Positions 44,501 to 51,671 of a stretch of DNA of 64,000 nt are shown one piece after another. The number at the start of each line of letters is the position of its first letter. The first letter of the stretch is position 1. The DNA is from Paracholeplasma brassicae (lineage in GTDB: Bacteria > Bacillota_I > Bacilli_A > Acholeplasmatales > UBA5453). The translations under genes and the position numbers were made by a program. The stretch is taken from NCBI RefSeq assembly GCF_000967915.1, contig NC_022549.1, positions 1,476,366-1,540,365 on the forward strand, written 5' to 3'. Below the pieces are notes generated by a model. That model searched no databases, was not told where the DNA came from, and saw only the letters and a list, made by a program, of their open reading frames with translations.

Positions 44501-45073
44501 TTCATAATCTAATACTTCAATTGAGTTTACTTCGTGAGACGTTCTAAATCCATCAAAGAAATGAACGAATGGCACGCTTGATTTAATCGCAGAAAGGTGT
44601 GCAATACCCCCTAGATCCATTACTTCTTGTACAGATCCACTAGCGAGCATTGCCCAGCCAGCTTGTCTTACTGCCATCACGTCTTGGTGGTCACCAAAAA
44701 TTGATAGCGCTTGTGCCGCAATACTTCTTGCAGCAACATGGATTACCCCTGGTAGTAATTGCCCAGCAATTTTGTACATATTAGGTAATTTAAGTAATAA
44801 ACCTTGAGACGCAGTAAATGAAGTAGTTAATAACCCCATTTGAAGTGATCCGTGAACTGTACCAACAGCCCCTGCTTCACTTTGCATTTCAACGACTTTT
44901 ACTGGCATACCAAATAAGTTTTTCTTACCTTGGGAAGCCCATAAGTCAACATTTTGTCCGATTGGAGTTGATGGGGTAATTGGATAGATCCCTGCAACTT
45001 CAGTAAAAGCATATGCGACATACGCAGACGCTTCAGCACCGTCCATTGACTTAATAACTTTCTTATCAGCCAT
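41537..45073 (-). CDS. nifJ: Pyruvate:ferredoxin (flavodoxin) oxidoreductase
   Basis: The 1,178-residue single-chain PFOR converts pyruvate and CoA to acetyl-CoA, CO2 and reduced ferredoxin. In order, it has the pyrimidine domain (EVAGIYPITPSTPIGQ), the gamma domain, and two [4Fe-4S] ferredoxin motifs (CIQCNQCVFACPHAV and CTECGVCVQVCPAPT). The C-terminal TPP domain has GDGWAYDIGYGGIDHV and EVYSNTGGQSSKSAPT. A fourth-cluster Cys is in CAGCGETPY. AAGGAGG precedes the ATG. This marks an anaerobic, fermentative metabolism. Confidence 0.98.
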   Translation of the reverse strand: MADKKVIKSMDGAEASAYVAYAFTEVAGIYPITPSTPIGQNVDLWASQGKKNLFGMPVKVVEMQSEAGAVGTVHGSLQMGLLTTSFTASQGLLLKLPNMYKIAGQLLPGVIHVAARSIAAQALSIFGDHQDVMAVRQAGWAMLASGSVQEVMDLGGIAHLSAIKSSVPFVHFFDGFRTSHEVNSIEVLDYEVFDRLLDRKAVEKFRSGALNPAHPKTRGSAQNDDVYFQTRTLQASHYDQIPDIVNDYMQEISKVTGRDYAPFVYYGDKDATDIIVAMGSVVDTAKQTIDYLNRNGKKVGILGVHLYRPFSEKYFFDVFPKSVERIAVLDRTIEPGSVGEPLYLDVKSLFYGKEKQPVILGGIYGLSSKDTTPNMINAVYKNLAGEQKDHFKVGINDDVTHSSIDFSENIDVTDEATRELLFFGLGSDGTVGASKNTVKIIGDNTNLYSQAYAAYDSKKAGGVTRMHLRFSPTPIKSTYLVNNPHFVSCSTDTYLVKYDMLKGLRQNGRFLLNTTVPKEEIEAFLPNKVKRQLAQKNAKMYIINAVDLAYEIGLGRRINTIMQSAFFKLNEQLMPFERAQELMKKYAEKAYGRKGEAVVKLNWAGIEAGGNHLVEIDVKPEWAFLEDEEKKVDDRPAFVKNIADVINAIEGDSLPVSAFLGYEDAHMTQGSAAYEKRGIANFVPEWREENCIQCNQCVFACPHAVIRAFLADDEEAAKAPAGSKMIPGKGKDLDKYKYTIQVSTLDCTECGVCVQVCPAPTKALAMTPIGPELANGSQQIADYFFNEVTYKNIGTNNVKNVNFNKPLFEFSGACAGCGETPYIKAITQLFGERMVIANATGCTSIYGGSFPATPYTTLPNGRGPAWANSLFEDNAEFGFGMRIAYETMRDRIQSIFADHLNDMPEALKGLVTKWLENRADGEITQELAPQLIDQLEKVDAPYARELLELKEYFVRVTQWILGGDGWAYDIGYGGIDHVLANNEDVNILVLDTEVYSNTGGQSSKSAPTAAIAKFAASGKKTKKKDLAAIAMSYGHVYVAQISHGASPAQVIKAMKEAESYPGPSLILAYSPCIEHGIKGGLTQSAAQSKLATECGYWPTFRFDPRLAEVGKNPFQIDSKPPVWDKYQDYLLSESRYSQLSQINPDHAEELLQQNLKDAKHRWAMYQRYKAMDYSLETE

Positions 45074-45121
45074 ATTTTATCCTCCTTGTGCTTATTCTTT
45101 TAGAATAACCTTGCATGTTTG

Positions 45122-45150
45122 ATTATAACTCATTTTAGATGTGATTGCAA
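45122..45150 (-). promoter_or_regulatory. Promoter of the PFOR gene
   Basis: On the minus strand TTGCAA (45145-45150) and TATAAT (45122-45127) have a 17-bp spacer, about 50 bp upstream of the start codon. Confidence 0.8.
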
Positions 45151-45197
45151 CCTGCCATCACCCAAAAAACTCAAAAACAAGCCATATTAAAAACTTT

Positions 45198-45662
45198 CTA
45201 AACTTGTATCCCTAGGTATTTTAAAACATCGGTTGGATTGGATTTAGCAGATACCTTTTTATAAACCTTTTCAATCACACCTTCTTCATTAAGAATAAAG
45301 GTAGAGCGTTTCATTCCAATGGAGATTTTCCCATATAAATTCTTTTCTCCCCAAGCACCAAAATAGGTTGAAACCTCTGTTGTTTCATCCGATAACAACA
45401 CAAATGGCAGTTGGTATTTTGATATAAACGATTCATGAGATTGGCTTGAATCCGCACTAATCCCTAACAACACCACACCTAGATCTTCATACACTTGGTA
45501 GTGGTCTCTAAAACCACACGCTTGTGTTGTACACCCTGGTGAATCATCCTTAGAATAAAAATAAATCACTACTTTTTTCCCTAGATAGTCGTTTAGTTGA
45601 TGCGTAATCCCTTTATCATCTTTTAATTGAAAGTTTTTTACTTTCGTTCCTACTTCTAACAT
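45198..45662 (-). CDS. bcp: Peroxiredoxin (Bcp/PrxQ family)
   Basis: The 154-residue thioredoxin-fold protein has the peroxidatic Cys in DDSPGCTTQACGFRD; the second Cys five residues later is the PrxQ-type resolving Cys. It reduces peroxides. C-terminal TFILNEEGVIEKVYKKV is normal. It lies 6 bp before the upstream GGDEF-like gene's stop and is probably cotranscribed with it. Confidence 0.95.
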   Translation of the reverse strand: MLEVGTKVKNFQLKDDKGITHQLNDYLGKKVVIYFYSKDDSPGCTTQACGFRDHYQVYEDLGVVLLGISADSSQSHESFISKYQLPFVLLSDETTEVSTYFGAWGEKNLYGKISIGMKRSTFILNEEGVIEKVYKKVSAKSNPTDVLKYLGIQV

Positions 45663-45667
45663 GAAAA

Positions 45668-46231
45668 TTAATCCTCCTTTATTTTTTCTAACACTGATTC
45701 ATAAGTCATCGTTTTATTGACCTCAAAATACGTGATTTCGTACTTAACCGTGACTTCTTTTTGCTTAAACATGTCATTAAGCCATGTTTCAACTTGATTC
45801 TTCATTTCCTTAACGATGATACCACTTAAATTAACAAACAAAACACCAAAAATACCATTGTTAAAATACGCTTTTGTATCAAATGAAAAACGCTCATTTA
45901 ATAACGTTCCAATGGGTTTGATTAGATCTGTGTGTTCACTTTGAACTGTAAGTTTCATCAGGTAAAGTTCCGTGATTTTACCAGCTTCAAGACCTTTATG
46001 AAGCTTTTGATAATCTCTTTGAAATCCTAATTCATTATAAACACCCGTATAAATATCTTTAAGTGCTTGTTTTTTCTTTTCAATTAGATAAATACCTGCA
46101 ATTAAACCAAGGATTAAAAACGAAAACAATAAAACAACGATACCTTCAGTCACATGGTTATTAATGAATAAAAAGATACTTGATGCGAGTGCGATTAAAA
46201 ACATAATAAAATGCATGATTATTCTAAGCAT
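45668..46231 (-). CDS. Membrane protein with degenerate GGDEF-like domain
   Basis: The 187-residue protein has two membrane helices (about 5-25 and 30-50). The soluble region begins IYTGVYNELGFQRDYQKL, like the start of GGDEF domains (D.LTGLYNR..F). Where GGDEF is expected it reads FNNGIFGVLFV, so cyclase activity is very unlikely. It may bind nucleotide or act structurally. No clear ribosome site is seen before 46231. Confidence 0.6.
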   Translation of the reverse strand: MLRIIMHFIMFLIALASSIFLFINNHVTEGIVVLLFSFLILGLIAGIYLIEKKKQALKDIYTGVYNELGFQRDYQKLHKGLEAGKITELYLMKLTVQSEHTDLIKPIGTLLNERFSFDTKAYFNNGIFGVLFVNLSGIIVKEMKNQVETWLNDMFKQKEVTVKYEITYFEVNKTMTYESVLEKIKED

Positions 46232-46325
46232 ATTTTAATTAGGCGATAAACGCCAACCTTTCTAAAGATTTCCACACTTACATTATACCAAATAATCGAT
46301 TCAATCAAAAATAGATAACAAAGAC

Positions 46326-46356
46326 AAAAAAGTGCTAGCCTCACGCCAGCACCTTT
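46326..46356 (-). terminator. Intrinsic terminator of the P-type ATPase gene
   Basis: On the minus strand AAGGTGCTGGC, GTGAG and GCTAGCACTTTTTT form a hairpin and T run. Confidence 0.85.
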
Positions 46357-46360
46357 CATT

Positions 46361-48193
46361 CTATTTAAATAAAAGCCTTAAACTATTTAGTATCACTAGA
46401 ATTGTCGATCCCTCATGAAAAATAACCCCAATTGGTAATAACACCCATCCAAATAGATTAGAAATCAGTAACAAGACAATCACCGATATCGAAAAGATCA
46501 TGTTTTGAAGTATCACATTTTTCATTCGTTTTGATAACGTGATTGAAGACAAGATATGACTTAGCTTATTATTCATAAAGACCACATCAGCCGTTTCTAG
46601 ACTCACATCAGTCCCATCACCCATCGCTACACCGACTGAAGCAAGCGATAGCGCAGGTGCGTCATTGATACCATCACCAACCATCATCACGTGCTTGTCA
46701 TCCTTATTTAGTTCCTCTATAATGGTTCTTTTTGAATCAGGAAAACAGTTACTCTTATAAGAATCAAGTTTCAATTCCTCAGCGATGGCTTTTGCCGTAA
46801 ACTCATTATCGCCTGTCAACATCATCGTCTCTATCTGATTGTTTTTTAAGAACTTGATCACATCAATGGCATCTTTTCTTAAGGTATCTTTTAACCCAAT
46901 ATAGCCAATCAAACGCTCTGATTGATAAACATACACCAAGGTCGCGCCCTGATTAAAAAATGCTTTCATATTGTCCGTTGTTATTTCATTATCATTCTTT
47001 CTTCCAATAAAATAGGTCTGTCCCTCATAAACCGCCTCAACACCAAAGCCCGCAGACTCCTTTGTTTCAAGTTCAACTTTGGTCGCTTGACTAAAATAAT
47101 TGACAATTGATAACGCCAACGGGTGATTGGACTGTGACTCCATCGAATAGACCACATTCTTAAATAATTCTTCATTTATTTGCAGCACGTGATACCCAAT
47201 GACTTTTGGCTTTCCTTCGGTTAAGGTACCTGTTTTATCAAATACAACCGTATCAATGGATCTTAAGCGCTCTAAGTGACTACCACCTTTGATCAAAATA
47301 CCTTTTCTAGCAGCGTTAGATAAGCTTGAGAGTACCGCTGGTGACACAGAGGCAACCAGTGCACAAGGTGAACCTACAACTAAGATAACAATCCCTCGGT
47401 ATATCGCTTCTTCTTTTGGTAACCAATTAAAAATGATTGGTAGTGTCATCATCATAATTGAAAATAATATCACCAGATAAACATAATATTTTTCTACCCG
47501 ATCAATCCACGTTTGTGACTCGGTCTTTTGTTCTTGAGCTTCTTTTACGAAATCGATTATTTTTTGAACAATCGTATCACTTGGGTTTTTAGTTACCTCA
47601 ACATGAATCGTCGAAGATAAATTGATTGTTCCCGCATAAACATGGTCACCTTCTATTTTTTCTACGGGTAAAAACTCACCCGTAATGGCTTGTTCATTTA
47701 AAGAAGTAGATCCTTTAAATATTTTACCGTCTGATGGCACAGAATCGCCATTTTTCACAACAACCACATCGCCAATTTGAAGTTCTTTCGCCTCAACTTC
47801 TAACAGTTCTTCACCAACCACCTTAAGCGCCGTCGTCGGTGCGAGTTTTAATAAATTCTTAAACGCCTTTTCACTCTTTGATGTGGCGTATTCTTCAAGC
47901 ACACCACTAAACCCAAAGATTAAAATTAAAATAGCACCTTCTTTAAAGTCATTGACGATAAATGCGCCAACTGCCGCAAGTATCATTAATATTTCAACAT
48001 TCAATTGTTTGTTAGAGATGGTATCTAGAATACCTTCTTTAGCTTTGGCATACCCACCTATAACAAAGGCAAGCCCAAACACAGTCATTAAAATTTCTTT
48101 GGTTGAAAAAGGTTCGATAATTACCCCTGTAATGATTAAGAACAGAGAGATCAGTATTGCGAATAAATCGATTTGTACGTTTGTTAGTTTCAT
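46361..48193 (-). CDS. P1B-4-type heavy-metal transporting ATPase
   Basis: The protein of about 610 residues starts at MKLTNVQIDLFA (GAGGCT upstream); the frame stays open 29 codons higher without a ribosome site. It has the P-type motifs TGEFLPVEK, DKTGTLTEG, SNHPLA (P1B HP) and MVGDGINDAPAL. The membrane motif is SPC (VVGSPCALVAS) with HEGSTILVILNSLRLL near the end, the P1B-4 pattern (Fe(II), Co or Zn export). There is no N-terminal metal-binding domain. A CCTCA/TGAGG inverted repeat lies just upstream. Confidence 0.93.
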   Translation of the reverse strand: MKLTNVQIDLFAILISLFLIITGVIIEPFSTKEILMTVFGLAFVIGGYAKAKEGILDTISNKQLNVEILMILAAVGAFIVNDFKEGAILILIFGFSGVLEEYATSKSEKAFKNLLKLAPTTALKVVGEELLEVEAKELQIGDVVVVKNGDSVPSDGKIFKGSTSLNEQAITGEFLPVEKIEGDHVYAGTINLSSTIHVEVTKNPSDTIVQKIIDFVKEAQEQKTESQTWIDRVEKYYVYLVILFSIMMMTLPIIFNWLPKEEAIYRGIVILVVGSPCALVASVSPAVLSSLSNAARKGILIKGGSHLERLRSIDTVVFDKTGTLTEGKPKVIGYHVLQINEELFKNVVYSMESQSNHPLALSIVNYFSQATKVELETKESAGFGVEAVYEGQTYFIGRKNDNEITTDNMKAFFNQGATLVYVYQSERLIGYIGLKDTLRKDAIDVIKFLKNNQIETMMLTGDNEFTAKAIAEELKLDSYKSNCFPDSKRTIIEELNKDDKHVMMVGDGINDAPALSLASVGVAMGDGTDVSLETADVVFMNNKLSHILSSITLSKRMKNVILQNMIFSISVIVLLLISNLFGWVLLPIGVIFHEGSTILVILNSLRLLFK

Positions 48194-48418
48194 ATTAATT
48201 AGCCTCAAAAAATGCCTTGAGGTTTCCTCCATGTTCTTATTATACCAAATAAATAGTCTTATCATATAAATAATGCTCATCTTTATTATAAATAGGTGTC
48301 TTAATTATAAATATTATGTCTTAAGTTCAAATAACCATGTATTTCTTAGTTGCTTTTACCATTACTCAATGAATTTACCGTATTTTCTGCTATATCACAT
48401 GTAAACCGTCAAGTAAAA

Positions 48419-48448
48419 TTGACACCACTATAAATAATGATATATAAT
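48419..48448 (+). promoter_or_regulatory. Promoter of the 48512 gene
   Basis: TTGACA at 48419-48424 and TATAAT at 48443-48448 have an 18-bp spacer. The rest of the divergent gap (48194-48418) shows only AT-rich sequence. Confidence 0.8.
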
Positions 48449-48511
48449 ACTTCATGACTACAAATAAGAGTATGATGCAAAAAAACATCAATTCTAAATT
48501 TAAGGGGGATT

Positions 48512-48820
48512 ATGATGAATAAATTCAGTTTATTTGGTAAGTTTATAGTACAAGAAGGCAAACGTGACACTATGGTTGAAATATTGTTAGAGGCAGCTTC
48601 ATCAATGAAAAATCTTTTAGAATGTGAAATATATCTTGTAAATACTTCTAAAGATGAACCCAATACAGTCTATGTATATGAAGTATGGAGTAATGAAAAT
48701 GCACATCAGGAATCTTTAACACTTGAGTCTACTCAAACATTAATAAAACGTGCAAAACCCATCATTACAGGTATGGGAAGAATTAGCACATTAGAAACAA
48801 TAGGTGGAAAAGGTATTTGA
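48512..48820 (+). CDS. Antibiotic biosynthesis monooxygenase (ABM) domain protein
   Basis: The 102-residue protein has the ABM/YgiN ferredoxin-like fold pattern: FGKFIVQEGKRDTMVEILLE, then CEIYLVNTSKDEPNTVYVYEVWSN and a HQESLTLESTQTLIKRA helix. These proteins are small cofactor-free quinol or polyketide oxygenases or simply dimeric folds. The ribosome site AGGGGG precedes an ATGATG start pair. It is monocistronic. Confidence 0.8.
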   Translation: MMNKFSLFGKFIVQEGKRDTMVEILLEAASSMKNLLECEIYLVNTSKDEPNTVYVYEVWSNENAHQESLTLESTQTLIKRAKPIITGMGRISTLETIGGKGI

Positions 48821-48853
48821 ACAACTTTTTAATTAGTCCAAGATTGTTATAAC

Positions 48854-48888
48854 AGAAGAACCGCCTTTCAAAAAGACGGTTCTTCTTA
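48854..48888 (+). terminator. Intrinsic terminator after 48512 gene
   Basis: AGAAGAACCG, a loop and CGGTTCTTCT form a hairpin with a short T-rich tail. Confidence 0.8.
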
Positions 48889-48945
48889 TAGTATCTGCAT
48901 GATACCTAAATTTAAATATCTATTCAAATTTAGGTAACAGTATCA

Positions 48946-49143
48946 TTATTTTTGTTTGATGTTTAGAATTATTTCTTCTTGTACGACTTCTTTAAGTAAT
49001 TCAGCAAGTCCTACCCCATGTTGATCATAATACTTTTTAAAGCGTGGATCATTTACATACATGTCTACTAAATTAAAATGTGCTTTTATGTCAATATTGG
49101 TAATGTACCCCATCAAATTTACTAGAAACAAATAATATTTCAT
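48946..49143 (-). pseudogene. C-terminal fragment of a TipAS-type effector domain
   Basis: The 65 residues from MKYYLFLVNLMGYIT resemble the end of TipAS domains (VDMYVNDPRFKKYYDQHGVG, LAELLKEVVQEE; TipA: DMYEADPRF..HFD.H.PGLA.F). The MerR DNA-binding part and most of the ligand domain are missing, so it looks like a remnant. The frame continues up to a GTG at 49191, within the neighbouring gene. Whether it is translated is unknown. Confidence 0.55.
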
Positions 49144-49153
49144 TAAAAAGCGA

Positions 49154-49417
49154 CTAGTTTTTGAAAACACTATTCGACTGAAAGTATTCACATAAAATAT
49201 TTATCGTATCTTCATAGCCTTTGTTAATGATATACATCCCCTTGGAGTCCCTCTTCAATATTTCTAAAGAAGTCAATAAATCGAACAATTTTAATGCATC
49301 ATTAAACCCCAGTTTAAATTGGTACTGAATCCTGTTAATAGAAGGTCTGTTCATCTCTATCATATAGAGTACAACCATTTGCAAAAAATCTTGACTAAAT
49401 CCTTCAAGTTCAGGCAT
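49154..49417 (-). CDS. Small winged-helix protein resembling FtsK gamma domain
   Basis: The 87-residue protein has RPSINRIQYQFKLGFNDALKL followed by FDLLTSLEIL, similar to the FtsK gamma winged helix (SISRIQRRFKIGYNRAAR). FtsK gamma reads KOPS/SRS motifs in DNA. Here the domain stands alone. An AAAGGA site lies before the ATG at 49417. It could be a small DNA-binding regulator. It lies within a decayed accessory region. Confidence 0.55.
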   Translation of the reverse strand: MPELEGFSQDFLQMVVLYMIEMNRPSINRIQYQFKLGFNDALKLFDLLTSLEILKRDSKGMYIINKGYEDTINILCEYFQSNSVFKN

Positions 49418-49471
49418 AAAGTTATTCCTTTCTCATCAATATTCACAAATTTTGATTTATAAAATGCGTTA

Positions 49472-50029
49472 TTACTCATTATTAGGTTTTACGAATTCTT
49501 TTGACTTATAATGAATATAATTGCCATCCTGATCAATTTGAACTTTATTTAAATCAAAATATCTTTTACCATCTAAGCTACTAAAGTGATTGATGTTTCG
49601 CTCTCTAAATATTGATAGTGGAATATCATCAGATGAAGGTTCAAAGTGTACAGAATTTTTATGAGGAAAATCAAACTCAACCTTTTCGTTCCATTCTTCT
49701 ATTTCAATATCCGTAAACCTGCCCCAACTAGTTATAACATCTATACGATCTGGAGCTCCAGGATTAAGATCAATATATGATAAGTTTAGCTTATCTTCAA
49801 GATACTGAGCCTCTTTTACATCTAAATATACGTATCCATGCCCGTTGAATCCATTTACAAACACAGTATCTCCATCTTTATATCCCAAAGAAAATAATTC
49901 AATTTCAAGCGTTAGATGTAGATAGTTGAGATTTGCACTAAAAAGGAAATTCATCATCCTATTATTAAAAGCTAGTGCATCTGTCATCGAATCTTCAAAT
50001 GTAAACCATTCAAACTTTTTTGCTTTCAT
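49472..50029 (-). CDS. Hypothetical protein
   Basis: The 185-residue acidic protein has no signal peptide or membrane segment. It has an aromatic N-terminus (KKFEWFTFEDSMTDAL), SLGYKDGDTVFVNGFNGHGY in the middle and FSSLDGKRYFDLNKVQID near the end. I recognise no family. A GGGATGAG site precedes the ATG. Its neighbours are remnants and small unknown genes. Confidence 0.6.
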   Translation of the reverse strand: MKAKKFEWFTFEDSMTDALAFNNRMMNFLFSANLNYLHLTLEIELFSLGYKDGDTVFVNGFNGHGYVYLDVKEAQYLEDKLNLSYIDLNPGAPDRIDVITSWGRFTDIEIEEWNEKVEFDFPHKNSVHFEPSSDDIPLSIFRERNINHFSSLDGKRYFDLNKVQIDQDGNYIHYKSKEFVKPNNE

Positions 50030-50105
50030 GTTCTCATCCCATTTCTATTATTTATCAGTATAATTGTCAATTATCAAATTTATTTCCCGGAAGGTTTTTT
50101 GCTTT

Positions 50106-50785
50106 CTAAACTGTTATTAACAAATACTCCGTCTTTATTTTTTTTATTACACTGTCAAACTTAACTTGTGCAATATTTCCATCGACCGAAATGAGTTCTC
50201 CAATTCCGAACATTTCATGATACATATAATTTCTAGGAAATCTTTTTAGACTTTTGATAAGTGGTATTAGGAACTTCTTTTCATCAATTGCTAATGTACT
50301 AATGGCATCTATGATTAAGTCTATTTTCGAATCTTCCATATTGAGCAAATCATAGACATACTGAATATCAATTACATACTTGTTGTTTTTGGAAATTTTA
50401 TATTGGTGAAACACATATAATAATACAGCATCAGTACTTATGCTTGACAAACTTGATAGGTCCATGCTTTCTTCACTCAATTTACAGTAATGATAATAAT
50501 AAATTACCTCTTCTTCTATATTGCCTTGTTCTTTTGCGTGTCCAATAATATCAAGATAATTTCTTAATGTTGTATTTTTATATCCTAATAATATAGCCCA
50601 ATGTAAAAATGTGCTCTATTTTCATTAACATATGATAACAACCTCCTTACAGAGGTATCCTTCCCATTAATGGCCATATTGGTTATGGTTTGAAAATCTA
50701 TGTGCATATCTTTACCATCAATCATGTACTCGTCAAATAACTGACTTCTTCGTTGACCAGTGCCTATTTTTTGTCTACCTCTCAT
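50106..50785 (-). pseudogene. Hypothetical gene broken by a single-base frameshift
   Basis: An N-terminal frame (50585-50785) beginning MRGRQKIGTGQRRSQLFDEY and a C-terminal open frame (50106 to about 50610) join at a five-T run on the minus strand (50605-50609). One extra T would give a continuous protein of about 225 residues, continuing NENRAHFLHWAILLGYKN. The C-terminal part ends with MFGIGELISVDGNIAQVKFD, similar to small SH3-like beta domains. The region between the annotated parts stays open, which supports one original gene. Family unknown. Confidence 0.6.
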
Positions 50786-51079
50786 GTTATCTCCTCTAGA
50801 TATCCATTATATTTGTAGTATTAGTGGTAATAAACACTAAATAATTTGTTTAACCTTCATAATAAGTATACCTCATTATTAAAATATTGTGTAGCATTTA
50901 TTTTTTTGGATAGTTTTTATTATAAAACTACTGATAAAAAATCATGCAAACATAAGAAAAACCCTAGAAAGATTAAAAGCTAAACATATTATTGATAAAA
51001 GCAATATTCTAAGAAATATATTAGCAATAATTTAATTGGATTTTCTTTCCATATAAAAGTTAATCATTTAATCCTAATA
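50786..51079. other. AT-rich gap without a recognisable gene
   Basis: No start-codon-led frame, hairpin or promoter of note is visible. A short open plus-strand stretch near 50935-51034 (KTLERLKAKHIIDKSNILRN) lacks a start and may be a gene relic. Confidence 0.5.
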
Positions 51080-51373
51080 TCACAATTTGACTGATTTACA
51101 AAAATAAGATATTTCACCTGATGCATCACAAGTTAATTCATATTTCAATTCCCAATTTGTGTAAACTATCGAAATGTTTAAACATTCTAATACACAACCA
51201 TCATGAAAAACTAGAATAAGATCCGAAGTTTTATTTATAGTTATTTTGCTAACTTTTTTAGAATTAATCAAGTCTATTAATTGGATATTTTCAATATGCT
51301 TTCTATCTAATGAACATAAAATTAGAGTTTCATCGCAAAAAAGTCTAAATTCATAATATAAAAGGTATCTTTT
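51080..51373 (-). pseudogene. Hypothetical fragment (possible DUF6188-like)
   Basis: The frame is open from 51373 to the stop at 51080 (about 97 codons) but has no ATG; the first start-like codon is TTG at 51271. Its text (LFCDETLILCSLDRKHIENI, SKITINKTSDLILVFHDGC, NWELKYELTC) resembles small beta-rich DUF6188-type proteins. Upstream is an in-frame stop, then repeated IS-end-like sequence, so the 5' end is probably lost. Confidence 0.4.
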
Positions 51374-51403
51374 TCATTGTTATTCAATTTTAATTCAACC
51401 ACA

Positions 51404-51462
51404 TTATTGTATCATGTCCCCTGGTATCTTATCTAACTGTCAACCTTATTGTATCATGTCCC
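51404..51462. repeat. Direct repeat of 17 bp (two copies)
   Basis: TTATTGTATCATGTCCC occurs at 51404-51420 and again at 51446-51462, 42 bp apart, with similar sequence following (CTGGTATCTTAT and TTTGATATTAT). It may be relic ends of a transposon, since an IS3 remnant and IS110 lie just beyond. Confidence 0.6.
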
Positions 51463-51560
51463 TTTGATATTATTTGGTAGTGACAAGAATTTTGTGTAAA
51501 TGAAATGAATTAAAGTATTAAGAACTCTCTTTAGTGGTTTTAGATTTTTGAGCGCGACGT

Positions 51561-51671
51561 TTAATTGAACATTTCATTCTCCATCTCTAACTCACGGATT
51601 CTTTTACGCATCGCGTCCATTTCTTTTTTATTGACCGGTGTGCCGTTTTTTGAACCTTGGGTTCGTGAAAA
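51561..51671 (-). pseudogene. IS3-family OrfA remnant (C-terminal end)
   Basis: About 36 codons read GSKNGTPVNKKEMDAMRKRI then RELEMENEMFN and a stop, the leucine-zipper end of IS3-family OrfA. The HTH part and orfB are absent. The remnant abuts the IS110 element. Confidence 0.7.

Noticed and set aside
51404-51462. Two-repeat CRISPR-like unit
   Set aside because: Only two 17-bp copies, no cas genes; more like transposon-end debris.
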